Below are positions 22,891 through 32,839 of a DNA stretch of 64,000 nucleotides, piece after piece. This DNA comes from Prorocentrum cordatum (taxonomy: Eukaryota > Sar > Dinophyceae > Prorocentrales > Prorocentraceae). How positions within the stretch are numbered: position 1 is the first letter of the stretch; every line of letters starts with the position of its first letter. A program made the position numbers and the translations under genes. The notes beneath the pieces were generated by a model that saw only the letters and a program-made list of their open reading frames with translations, was not told where the DNA came from and ran no database searches. The stretch covers positions 491,001 to 555,000 of the forward strand of contig CAUYUJ010014194.1 in NCBI GenBank assembly GCA_963575745.1, given 5' to 3'.

Positions 22891-23197
22891 CGTCGATTGT
22901 GAGATCGATTGTGATGTCGATAGTGAGACCGAATGTGAGATCGATTGTGCGATGCTGATGGTGATGATGGCCATGATGGTGATGATGATTGTGATGCTGA
23001 TGACGACGTTGATGATGATGATGATGATGATGATATGCTGATGATGATGATGACGATGATGATGATGATGATGATGTTAATGGTGATGTCGATGATGATG
23101 ACTATGCCACTGGCATTGTCACAACAACATTCACCACTGTTGCCCATTGCTGGGCCCCCCCCCCAACCTCCTTATCACCCGCAGGGTGGTCGTATAG
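22205..23197 (-). mobile_element. Inverted-terminus element, copy T3 (minus orientation)
   Basis: Read on the - strand: start tacgaccaccctgcgggtga and aaggaggttgg (23197 downwards), GAT-type repeats, a short zone of cgatctcac words (about 22890-22960), then the gggacaccggc zone (22380-22545), the conserved tail with cgcccacgcagcttcgcc (about 22275-22345), ending ccccccaacctccgat at about 22213. Order and ends match T1 and T2, but most of the cgatctcac zone is replaced by GAT microsatellite. Confidence 0.65.
22551..23105. repeat. (GAT)n microsatellite inside T3
   Basis: Near-pure GAT run of about 340 bases, then interrupted GAT with CGATTGTGA words to 23105. Frames would encode poly-Asp, poly-Met or poly-His. 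Confidence 0.95.
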
Positions 23198-23237
23198 GTA
23201 CGACCACCCTTCGGTTGATAAGGAGGTTGTGGGGGGG
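23156..23237. other. Palindrome at the head-to-head junction of T3 and T2
   Basis: Perfect inner arms gggtggtcgta (23184-23194) and tacgaccaccc (23199-23209) flank the 4-base centre tagg. The outer arms acctccttatca and tgataaggaggt also pair, followed by C and G runs. About 80 bp in all. Confidence 0.9.
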
Positions 23238-24172
23238 GAGAGGGGTGGAACCAACATTTGACCCAATCGATCTCACTATCGATCTCACTGAACGGGGACA
23301 TCACGGGACACTTGTCGGTCTTACAACTGTCGATTTCTCCATTGATTTCATTCAACTGGGCAACACGGGCCACCACGGGACACCACTGGACACCTCTCGA
23401 TCTCATTATCGGTATCACTATCGATTTCACTATCGATTTCAGTCAACGGGGCACCATAGGACACCACGGGGCACCTCGGGACACCACATCGAACTCACTA
23501 TCAATCTCATTATCGATCTCATTCAACGGGGCACCACGGGACACCTGTCGATCTCACGATCGATCTCACTATCGATATCACTTTTTGGAACACCTCGGGA
23601 CACCTCGGGGCACCACATCGATCTCACTATCGATCCCATTATCGATCTCACTCAACGGGACACCACGGGACACCTGTCGATCTCATTGTCGATATCATTG
23701 TCGATCTCACTTTTTGGGACACCGCGGGACACCACGGGACACCTCGGGGCACCACATCGATCTCAGTACCGATCCCACCATCGATCCCACTATCGATCTC
23801 ACTATCAGTCTCATTCCACGGGACACCACGGGACACCACGGAACACCGCGGGACACCGCGGGACACCGCGATCCGCCGTCGGACGGGCGGGCGGGGGTGA
23901 ATCACTTGTCTTGATTTCGCCCTAGCAGCGCCGGGCACCACGGAACACCACGGGACACCGCGGGACACCGCGGGCCACCGTGGGCCACCGCCAGACGGGC
24001 GGGAGGGGGATAATCATTTGTCTTGACTTCGCCCTAGCAACGGCGGGTTCATTCATCTCGCGCGCCCACGCAGCTTCGCCTCGCCCGCACGCACGCGAAC
24101 GAAACGAAACGGTTTCCCGCTTTGGGGTCTCCGTTCCACTGCGATCTCACCCCCAGCCCCCGATACATTCCA
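23199..24172 (+). mobile_element. Inverted-terminus element, copy T2
   Basis: Start tacgacc-accc, then ttcggttgataaggaggttg and gaggggtggaacc. Interior of atcgatctcactatcgat and gggacaccacggg arrays (23260-23880), two units ending in ttgtcttgatttcgcccta (to 24050), and the conserved tail ttcattcatctcgcgcgccc to about 24165, where the end reads cccccagcccccgat. Same architecture as T1. Confidence 0.7.
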
Positions 24173-24174
24173 CC

Positions 24175-24655
24175 AAGTATGATATTCCCCAGTGTAGTGG
24201 AAATCCAGTGTGCAACAACCCAGCGTTTTGGGCTCACACTGGCAAGTCGCTGCTTTATAAACGAGCTGATCTATGTGGTGTTTACTGCCGATCAATATTA
24301 ATTTCCGCAGCCTCGCTGCTCTGTAGGCAAGGCGGCTGGTGCGTTAAATGTAGGCTCTTGGAACCAGGACGTGGGCCACGAAGGTGCTGTGATAAGTGCT
24401 GGTTGGATTGCCGCGTGCGGTGCGATTGCCAACTGGTGGGTTGATGCTGCCTCGGAGGGAAGGAAAGGCTGGCGCAACACACATATTCTTTGTATTATAA
24501 TGGTAATGGTGGTGGTGCTGGTGATGAGGAGGGGTAGCGGTGCTGCCGAGGTAAATGATGAAGAATCTGGAGAGGACCAAGATGAGGATAAGGAGTCGAA
24601 GACGGTATTGATGAGGAAGGGGAGAATGAGAAGGGGGAGGTCGATGACGAGGAGG
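24175..24655. other. Unclassified DNA
   Basis: Roughly balanced composition, no repeat. The right part becomes purine-rich. No coding region recognised. Confidence 0.3.
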
Positions 24656-24656
24656 A

Positions 24657-25297
24657 GCAGGATCATGATGATGCTTGTGATGGTGATGATGATGATGATG
24701 ATGATGATGGTGATGTTGATGGTGATGGTGATGGTGATGGTGTGGTGGTGATGGTGATGCTGATGGTGATGGTGATGGTGATGATGATGGTGATGATGAT
24801 GATGCTGATGATGATGATGCTGACGATGGTGATGGTGGTGATGAAATGATGATGGAGGTGATGAAATTATAATGGTGACGATGGTGGCGATGATGATGAT
24901 GATGAAGTCGATACCGATGGTGAATCTCATGGCGATGGTGATGGTGATGATGTTGACGATGCTGGTGATGACGACGATGCTGATGATGTTGCTGATGATG
25001 ATCATGATGCTGATGATGGTGATGATGATGACGACGATGATGATGCCGATGCGGATCATGATGACGACGATGACGACGACGATGACGATGACGATGACAA
25101 TGACGATGATGATGATGACGATGATGATGATGATGATGATGATGATAATGGTGATGATGATGATGATGATGATGTTTTTTTTTCATGATGCTGCTGCGGA
25201 TGATGAAGCTGATGTTGCTGATAATGATGATAATGGTAATGGCGATGATGATGACGATGCTGATGATGATGATGAGGAGGAGGAGGAGGAGGAAGCT
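24657..25297. repeat. (GAT)n microsatellite, 640 bp
   Basis: Interrupted GAT/GGT/GAC triplets ending in a GGA run. The longest microsatellite here. Confidence 0.95.
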
Positions 25298-25313
25298 CAG
25301 GAGGATAACCTTA

Positions 25314-26212
25314 CGTCTAGACACTTCGCATGTCTCCATCAGTTTTTCCAGCAATAATCACTTCGCGAGTTCCCTGGATCGGCGAAGTGTAGAAGCATGG
25401 GGTGGAACGGATGAACGGGGTTCAGGCGTCAACCGAAGCCAGTTTGCGGCTGTCGGAATGCAGGACACGCCGTTCTTGGCCGAGGTTCGGCCAGAGTTGC
25501 AGAAGCGGATGCGAGCGTAGCGTCTTTTGAGGCTATCCTGGGGCCCTTGTATACCATTTTTGGAAGCATGATTGGCCCACCTGGGGCATTTGGAAGGCCT
25601 CAGAGGCCCTTCCGGATGCTGTTTTTGGGGCCTCCGCCATCTTGAGGCACTCTCGTAGCCCATCGATCAACACATGGCGGACTCAATTACGGCCCCCTCG
25701 TCGGAGGCCAAACATCGCCTGTAATGGCTCTCTTAGGCCGCTTTGGGGGCGCTCATGGGGCGCTCTTGGGACCGTCCTGGGGTCCACTTCGGCTTCTGTT
25801 GGGGCTCTCTTGGAGATCTCTCGAAAGTCCATCGGGCGCGAAAAGGCAGTACTGCAGCAATCGATTGATGCTTTCTCGGTTTGGAAAGGTTTTGGCCTCT
25901 CGGGGCGTCCTTGGGGGACTCCGTGGCCACTTGTTGCTACCTGGGACCGGTCTCGAGGCATCTTGCAGGCATGTTTGGGGTTTCAGTTCACCAGTTAGGC
26001 TATCGTGTTTCATCTTGGATGCCATCTTCGGCTATTTGGGCCCGCCTTGGAGCCATATTGGGCTATCGCGGGCGCTTTAACGACCCGCGAACGCCGCCTT
26101 CCAGACCCAGGGGGAGGGGGGAGGGAGAGAGGCCAAAAGGGAAGACGAGGGGGGAAGAACGAACTCGCTAAACCACCTACGCTCCGAGGGCTGGTGGGAT
26201 GCGACGGGACAT
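25314..26212 (+). mobile_element. Composite repeat element, copy D
   Basis: Start gtctagacacttcgcatg and ccatcag (compare 41136 and 46221). The interior has 10-11-bp 'cttggg' repeats at 25520-26070. The end module 26066-26210 contains ttaacgacccgcgaacgccg, a G-rich stretch and taaaccacctacgctccgag followed by ggctggtggga. It shares the end block with copies A, B, C and E. Confidence 0.6.
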
Positions 26213-26254
26213 GCTTCCAGTAAGTTTAAGTTGAACCCCTAGTGACTTGGGAGT

Positions 26255-26462
26255 GATGGGGAGGAGGAGGAGGAGGAGGAGGAGGAGGAGTAGGAGGAGG
26301 AGGAGGAGGAGGATATCGGGGAGAAAGAAGGTGGAGACGAGAAGGAGGATGAGGAAATGGATGAGGAGATGGAGGAATGAGGAAGAGCAGGAGGAGCAGG
26401 AGGAGGCGGCGGCGACGACGACGATGACGACGACGACGACGATGACGACGACGACGACGACG
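26255..26462. repeat. (GGA)n and (ACG)n microsatellites
   Basis: GGA run 26260-26310, purine-rich DNA to 26410, then an ACG/ACGATG run to 26462. Confidence 0.95.
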
Positions 26463-26479
26463 ACAGGAGTCAATCATCA

Positions 26480-26745
26480 AGGCCTTCGCAGGTCTTTCGC
26501 TCTGGGAGCCTCTTGGAGGCCTCTTGGGACCATCGTTGAGCTCTCTTGGGGCCATTTTGCACGTCTGTTCGGCTCTCTTGGGGCTATCTTGGAGGCCATT
26601 CATGAAAAAGGGGGGACCTTAATTTACACCCCCCCGCCAGAAGCCGAATCATCGCCTCTTCTGGCTTTCTTGGAGCGCTCTTGGGCGATCGTGGTGCCGT
26701 CTTGTAGCCTTTTGGGTCCCTCTCTGGGCCATCACCTCAGAAGCC
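26480..26745 (+). repeat. 10-11-bp periodic 'cttggg' repeat
   Basis: Repeated cctcttgggac / gctctcttggggcc words spaced by about 10-11 bases, + orientation. Confidence 0.8.
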
Positions 26746-26799
26746 CGTCGAAAACGAAAACGCCAGAAGGCAAGCATCACTTGTATCCGGAGGTTTTGC

Positions 26800-26935
26800 T
26801 TACCCTCGCTTGGCTGGTTACGGCTTGCTGAGCGGGGCTCACATTACTCACACGTCGCGTGCAGTCTTAATGCTACGGTGAGTGACAAACTAGTACCCGC
26901 ACACTCCCCCCTGGCACCAACCTCGTACCCCTTTT
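26800..26935. repeat. Dispersed repeat R1, copy 1
   Basis: Contains gcttaccctcgcttggctgg, cgtcgcgtgc and agtacccgcacactcccccc in the same order as 32378-32570. Confidence 0.85.
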
Positions 26936-27149
26936 CTCATGCCCGTTGCCTTTGGCTCAAGGCCGTGCAGCTTGATTAGGCATCCAGCCTTCCCCGTCAA
27001 GCTCGCACCCGGCCATTCCACTGCGGCCAAGAGATGGCGTGTGCGCTCTGCGAGGCTCAGCTGCAGTGAGAGCGCGCGCCGTCCCCGGGAGCCTGGCAAC
27101 GTGCCGAGCGCGCCGCGCTGGCCGTGGTGTTGCTGATCCCAGCGCTGGC

Positions 27150-29090
27150 CGTGGACCTGACCGCACGCAACGTCGGCTGGCGTACGCACGCTGTCTCGCT
27201 GAGAGGCGACGGCTCGGACGCGGTCTTCGGCTCGAGCGCGTTCCGCCAGCTGGCCTCGCGGCGGTGGTCGCAGACTAACCTACTCGCCGCTGTTGTGGGG
27301 GCTGGCTGCGTCGCCTTGCTCAAGAGCGGCGGCACGGCCGCAACCTGCGGCTCGAATGAGTCGGATCGGCTCGCTCTCCTGGCTCTGGTCTGGAAGCTGG
27401 CTTACACGCAGCTCTTGCTGGAGGCCTCCACGCCGTCCGGTTTTGGAGCGACGGTGCGGCTGCGGCCTGCGGCTCGGCTACGTTCGGGCGGCCAATTTCG
27501 CGGCGCTGATCGCGAACTCGACCTAATCGCACGCCGCTGCAGCGGGAGCGCGCCGCACCGCCTGCTCAAGAGCGACGGCGCGGCGGCGGCCTGCGGCTCG
27601 AATGGATCTGGCCGGCTTGTCCTCCTGGCTTTGGTCGTGGGCATGACCTACACACAGCTCTGTCTGAAGCCGTTCACGCCGAGCCGCTCAAGATCGACGG
27701 CACGGCCGCGGCTTGCGGCTCGGCTAGGTTCCGTACGCCAGCTTCGTGGCGCGGGTCGCAGACTTGACTCGCACGGCGCTGCTGTGGGGTGCGCCGCACC
27801 GCTTTGCTCAAGTGCGACGGCACGGCCGCAGCCTGGGACTCGAGTGGAGCTGGCTGACTCTTCTTTCCAGCGCTGGTCGCGCACATGACCTACAAGCATC
27901 TGCCATTCGATCGTGCCGCACTGCCTTTCTCAAGAGCGTCGGGATGGCTGCAGCTTGTGGTTCGAATCGATATGGTCGGCTCGTGCTCCTCGTGCTGGTC
28001 GCGGAGTTGACGGGAACGCAGCTCTGCTGGAGGGCGCCACGCCGTCCCGCTCAGGACTCAGGAGCGACGGCACGGCCTGCGGCCCGAAGGGGTCGGGTCG
28101 GCTCTTCGTCCCAGTGCTGGTCGCGCACTTCTTGTACACGCTGACAAAGTCGAGGAGCTCCGTGCCGTCTTGCCCAGGGCGGGATCCCGGCCCACACGCT
28201 GCTGTCGCTGGTGGCGGCCACAGCATGCAACGTGAATGGGTCGGGTCGGCTCGGCCTCGCGGCGCTTGTCGCGACTCCGCGGACCTGGCCTAAACCTGAT
28301 TGCCTCTGGAATGCTGCGCGCCATCATGTTGCAGAGCTACGGCACGCCCGCGACCTGCGACTCGAATGAATCGGGTCGGCGCATCCCCCAGCGCTGTACG
28401 CGGAGCTGGCTTACACGCAGCTTCTGTTGGAGGGCGGCATGCTTTCTCGCTGAGGGGCGACGGCACGGCCGCGGTCTGCGGCTCGAGTGGGTCAAGACGG
28501 TTCGGCCTCGCGGCTCTAGCCGCAGACCCGACCGGCCCGCCGCTGCCGCTGGAGCGCGCTGCACTGTCCTGTACGTGAGCGACGGCACAGCCGCGGCCTG
28601 GGACTCGAATGTGTCGTGTCGGCTCGTCCTGGGGCTGGTGGTAGACCTGACCTACGCACAGCTTCGAGCACATACAAGCTCAGGAGCGAGTGCACGGCAG
28701 CAGCCTGCGGCTCGAACGGGTTTGGTCGGTTGGGCCTCGTGGCGCTGGTCGCTGATCCGACGCGCACGCCGCTGACGCTGGTGCGCGTCGCACCGTCTTT
28801 CTCCCGCTCTAATGGATCGGTGGGTCGGGTCGGTCTTCCTGGCGCTGGTCGCGGACCTGACCTACACGCAGCTCAGCTGGAGAGCGCCGCGCCATCCCAC
28901 TCTGCAGCGACAGCACGGCCATGACCTTCGACCATCACGTACAGCCGATGGGGCGTGCCGCACCGTCTTGCTGAGGAGCGCCACGCCGTCTTGCTCAAAG
29001 GCGACGGCGCGGCCACGGCCTGCTGCTCGAATGGATCTGGTCGGTTCGGCCTCGCAGCGCTGTTCGTGGACCTGACCCCGACGCTACTGC
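27150..29090. repeat. Satellite of about 121 bp, roughly 15 degenerate units
   Basis: The landmark gcgacggcacggcc...cctgcggctcgaat recurs at about 27330, 27450, 27571, 27695, 27817, 27944, 28064, 28335, 28456, 28578, 28690, 28915 and 29003. Most steps are 120-124 bp and two gaps span two units. Other shared words are gacctgacctacacgcagct and gctggtcgcg. Unit length is not a multiple of three, so open frames over it change register from unit to unit. Confidence 0.85.
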
Positions 29091-29099
29091 CGCCTCCGC

Positions 29100-30455
29100 C
29101 CCGGGATAACTCGGGGGCCCCCTTCTCGAGCTGCTCAGGGCCAGGGGGACAGCGATATAACCACCGTGTGCGAGAATCCGGTTGAGGCTGCCAGCGCGGG
29201 CAACCAGGCGTAGCAAAGTGAGCACCCGTTGCAGCCTGTCGGCTGTGCGCGGCGGCAGGCATCGTTTGGCTTGTAGCTACATGCATCTTGTTGGTGCAGC
29301 CGGCGCATGTACTTTGACGACGAGGCGCAGGAGGTGGGCTGCCGTGTACAGCCAGTTGGCCGTGCATGGCGGTAGGCATCGCGTGGCGTGTTCAAGGCGG
29401 AGCCAATTCGATGCCGACGCGGGGATTCACGATTTCGCAGTCGCCATCGTTGTCGAGGCATACGTCCAGGTCGGGGCGCTGCAGGCGGACGTCCAGATCG
29501 GCAGGAGCCTCGGCGTCGTCGACGTCGCGCACAACTTGAGCCTGTCACTCGTCACGGGGGACGAGCGGGGAGTTAGCTCCCTGTCGATTGACGTGCCCTT
29601 GGCACTTCAGGGCGCGCGTTATTTGGGGCTTTGTACCACCGGCAGCGGCTGGCTTCGTGCCTTCTCCGTGCCTGCGGCATCGGGAGGCGTATCGCGTTTG
29701 GGGGATATGTGATATGGGGCCGCCATGCTGCGCGTGGCAGTGGTCGGGCTCCGTCGGGGTTGCCCGTGCGCGTGCAGGCAGCTCGGGGCTTGCAGGCCTG
29801 CCACCTGCTGCTGATGGCGGTGCGTCGCTGCGCGCGCTGGCACGGTTCGTCTTCAGCTTGGGTTCGTTGGGCGGCCATGGTTGCATTCTGCAGCGAGAGC
29901 CTATTGTGGAGATTGTGCTGCTTTTGTTAGGCTCGCCCGCTGGCTGGGGCCAGGTGGTGCCGCAGGTTCTTGATAGCCCTCTGTTGAATCTATGACCCTG
30001 GCTGGGAGCGTTGGCCCCCTTGTCGAGTTCCCAGCGATGCGCGGGGCATCCCGCGATCTATTCCGCAATACTACGCAGGGTACTATTGGGGCCATAATTG
30101 TGTTCACCATCCATTATCTGGGGATGTCGTGGCATGACCAGGTCCAGACCTTCCTCGCTAATTACCAGCGCGCGTGGCATTACGCCTAGCGTCGCGACAT
30201 CTTGGTGGAGTGCGATTTCGGCTTCAACTTCGTGGTCAGCGCGGAGGCAGCGAGGCGGCTTCAATGAGTTTCTGCCCAAATGGGGCCGCCTCCAGGAACG
30301 CGTGCTCCGTCGTCGAGGTGGGCGCGTGCTGAACTCCTGGAGGTCGCCGCCGTGGACAGCCGTTCGGTTGTGGACGGCGGCAGGTATGGACCCTTGTGCT
30401 GGATTTGAAGCGGGCCGTCTAGGGACTTGTCCAGGAACTCCAGGGCAGTTATGCC
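29100..30455. other. Region of small duplications, no clear gene
   Basis: Two copies of a segment ending gcggYaggcatcg lie at about 29235-29270 and 29350-29390. 29605-29795 holds the first copy of repeat R2. Some + strand segments look protein-like, for example 29400-29600 and 29992-30250 (reading YLGMSWHDQVQTFLANYQRA before an in-frame stop), but no family is recognised. Confidence 0.3.
29700..29775. repeat. Dispersed repeat R2, copy 1
   Basis: Core ggccgccatgctgcgcgtgg then cgggctccgtcggg, shared with 31395-31455 and 31895-31960. Confidence 0.8.
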
Positions 30456-30459
30456 TGAC

Positions 30460-30860
30460 TGTGCTGGCCTGGGCCGGCGTTGGCCATGTCGTGCCTGCCC
30501 GTGCCCAGCCTCGCTGGGCCAGGCCCTCCCTGGCCCTGCCGCGCCGTGCCTGGACGTGCAGTGCTGGGCCGCGCCGAGCCTGACCGTGCGGCGCTGGGCC
30601 TCGCCGTGCCAGGCCGCGTCGTGCCCTGCCATGCCTTTCGTGGCCGAGCCGTGTTGGCCTGGGGCGTGGCCGTCTTAATCTGTGCCGTGCGTGGGCGTGC
30701 CGCCGCGTCGTGCCGCCGTGCTGTGCACGGCTGTGCTGCGTTGGAACGTGCCGTGCCTGGGCATGCCGCGCAGAGCTGCTGCCAAGCCGTGCCTAGCTAG
30801 GACGTGCTTGTCAAGCCGTGCTGGGCCAGGCCGTGCCTTGTGTGCTTGGCCGTGCGCCCT
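30460..30860. repeat. 15-bp degenerate minisatellite
   Basis: Units like ccgtgcctgggc-cgt. In one + frame this gives a five-residue pattern (RAVPG, RAVLG, RAEPD, RAALG). Degenerate, with no independent sign of coding. Confidence 0.75.
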
Positions 30861-31299
30861 GCAACCATTGTTGCAGCGGTCCCGAGGCACCAACCTAACG
30901 GCCAGAATTCTCGTCCACGTTGCCGGGGCAGAGCCTTCCAAGCGGGCCCAGGCGCCCGGCGCTGCTAATAGGTTGGCAGCGGCGTTGATGCAGCTGTTGC
31001 TACGCCGCAGCAGCTGCTGCGTCGATCGACCCAGGTCTGGCCTCCCATCAAGCGGGACCGGAAGTAGTATCGCACCTTGGATCTCAACGCGAATGTCGCT
31101 GAGCATCGCCGGGGAAGTGTTGGGAGGGCGCCATTGCTGCATTGGATTCTGGTCGGTCCGACCGAGTTTGGCCCTAGACGCGCTACGTTGCAGTTTCTGC
31201 GATTGTTGCAGTCGTCGAGTCAGACGGGCCGCAACGACTCAGTACTCAATTATACAAGTGTTGTCGCGCGTAGCTTTCGCTCCATTTCGGCTGATCTGT
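30861..31299. other. Unclassified DNA
   Basis: No repeat. The - strand frame over 30675-31142 has a plausible composition but no recognised family. Confidence 0.3.
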
Positions 31300-31460
31300 C
31301 TCACCGACGTCGACGTGAATGGAGGGGGGCTCTCAGGGTCCTTTGCTCCTATCGACCTTCTGGTTGCCTTCTCTGTGCGCTGGAGGGCGTACATTTTTCG
31401 GGGCTGTGCGGCCGCCATGGTGCTCGTGGTATTGGTCGGGTTCCGTCGAGGCTTGCATAG
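31300..31460. repeat. Dispersed repeat R2, copy 2
   Basis: tcgacgtgaatggagggggg at the left, the gttgccttctc block and then ggccgccatggtgctcgtgg at the right. Same order as copy 3, about 495 bp downstream. Confidence 0.85.
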
Positions 31461-31794
31461 AAGCAAATTCAGAAATTGATCACGAGTTTCCTTGACGCAG
31501 TGGCGATTGGCGGCCGTTGGAGCCCACGCTGCGTTGGAGCCCGCGCTGTCGGGGCGAGCTTTCGGACGACCAGTCCCGAATGGCTGCTCTCATCGGGGAG
31601 GCCTTCTGAGCGCAGTTGCCGAGGGCAGACCCCTGCGCGCACGATTGGGCGCCCCGTGGTCGATGCTGTTCTTGATTATGGGCTGATGTATAGACGGTGC
31701 AGGCACGGCATGCTGGCGCGCCGCCTCGCGACTACATGTCACGTTGTTCCAGCGGGTTATTGTGTGTCCCCTTTCGGCTGCCCTGTCCCTGAGT

Positions 31795-31960
31795 CGTCGA
31801 CGTGAACGGAAGGGGGCTCATAACTAGTCTCCATGGTTCTAACCGGCTCCTCGGTTGCCCTCTCCGTGCCCATGGCGCCGAAGGGCACACATTGTTTAGG
31901 GCTTTGCGGCCGCCGTTCTGCGCGCGGCAGCGGCCGGGCTCCGTCGGGGCTTGCCCGCCC
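31795..31960. repeat. Dispersed repeat R2, copy 3
   Basis: tcgacgtgaacggaaggggg, then ggttgccctctccgtgccc, then ggccgccgttctgcgcgcgg. About 165 bp, diverged. Confidence 0.85.
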
Positions 31961-32290
31961 GCCCCGCACGCGTTGGCCATGTTTTCTCTTTCCCGCGCTT
32001 CCTCTGGGCGGGCTTCGACGGCCGACCAGGTCTGTTCCCCACGGGAAGTGGCTCGCCTCTGCAGGTGCATGTTCTTCATCCTCGTGTTTGACGGTCGTGC
32101 CTTCGCAGGAAAGGGGCGGTGCGTCACTGCATCCTCAGTGTAGTTCGCAACTCCGCTCATTGGTCTTCCTCCCCTTCCTCTTCCCCGTCCTCATCCTCCT
32201 CCTTCCCGCCCTCTTCAGCCGAGTGCCGTAGGTAAGGCGTTGGCCCCGGATCAATGGTTATCCGAGTGTCTAGGGGGCCTGGGGTGTGGC
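31961..32290. other. Unclassified DNA
   Basis: Mixed sequence with a C/T-rich stretch at 32160-32220. Nothing recognised. Confidence 0.3.
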
Positions 32291-32293
32291 TGA

Positions 32294-32352
32294 TCAGTGC
32301 TGTTTCTCCCTTCAGCCTTTGCTCCAGGCCCGGGTGATGCATCGTGTAACGC
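32294..32352. repeat. Short dispersed repeat R3, copy 1
   Basis: tcccttcagcctttgctcca followed by gtgatgcatYgtgtaa. A near copy lies at 35190-35233. Confidence 0.8.
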
Positions 32353-32377
32353 AGATCTTGCACACTGTCATGCGTGT

Positions 32378-32570
32378 GACGCTTACCCTCGCTTGGCTGG
32401 TTACAGCTTGCGGGGCGGCGTCACGCTATTCACGCGTCGCGTGCGGTCTTGAGGACGGCCATACGTTGTTGGCGTTCTTGGGCGCACCAGCTTATTACTA
32501 AAAGGAGTGCGGGGGTTGGGGACCCAGTACCCGCAGACTTCCCCCCAGCACCACTTTCGTATCCCTTCCT
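32378..32570. repeat. Dispersed repeat R1, copy 2
   Basis: Shares the cttaccctcgcttggctggt, cgtcgcgtgcggtctt and agtacccgcaga-ttccccc landmarks with 26800-26935. Confidence 0.85.
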
Positions 32571-32839
32571 CCTCCTCTCATCCTCCTCCTCCTTACTCTG
32601 ACCGCCAACGAGCAGCCCGGCAGACTGCCAATTGACCACAGATGAGTAGACCCACCGACTACCATTTTTTTAACCGATAGAGATAAACAAGGATATCAAC
32701 GCTCTCCGGCTTGGCCAAGCACCCGACTCCAAGGCTTCCGCGCAGAAATGTCTAAAGAGTCACAGAATAATTCAGATGTGCACTTGTCCACCTTTATATT
32801 ACAGCACGATCTTGCAATGTAGCGCCCCGCCGCAAGCGA

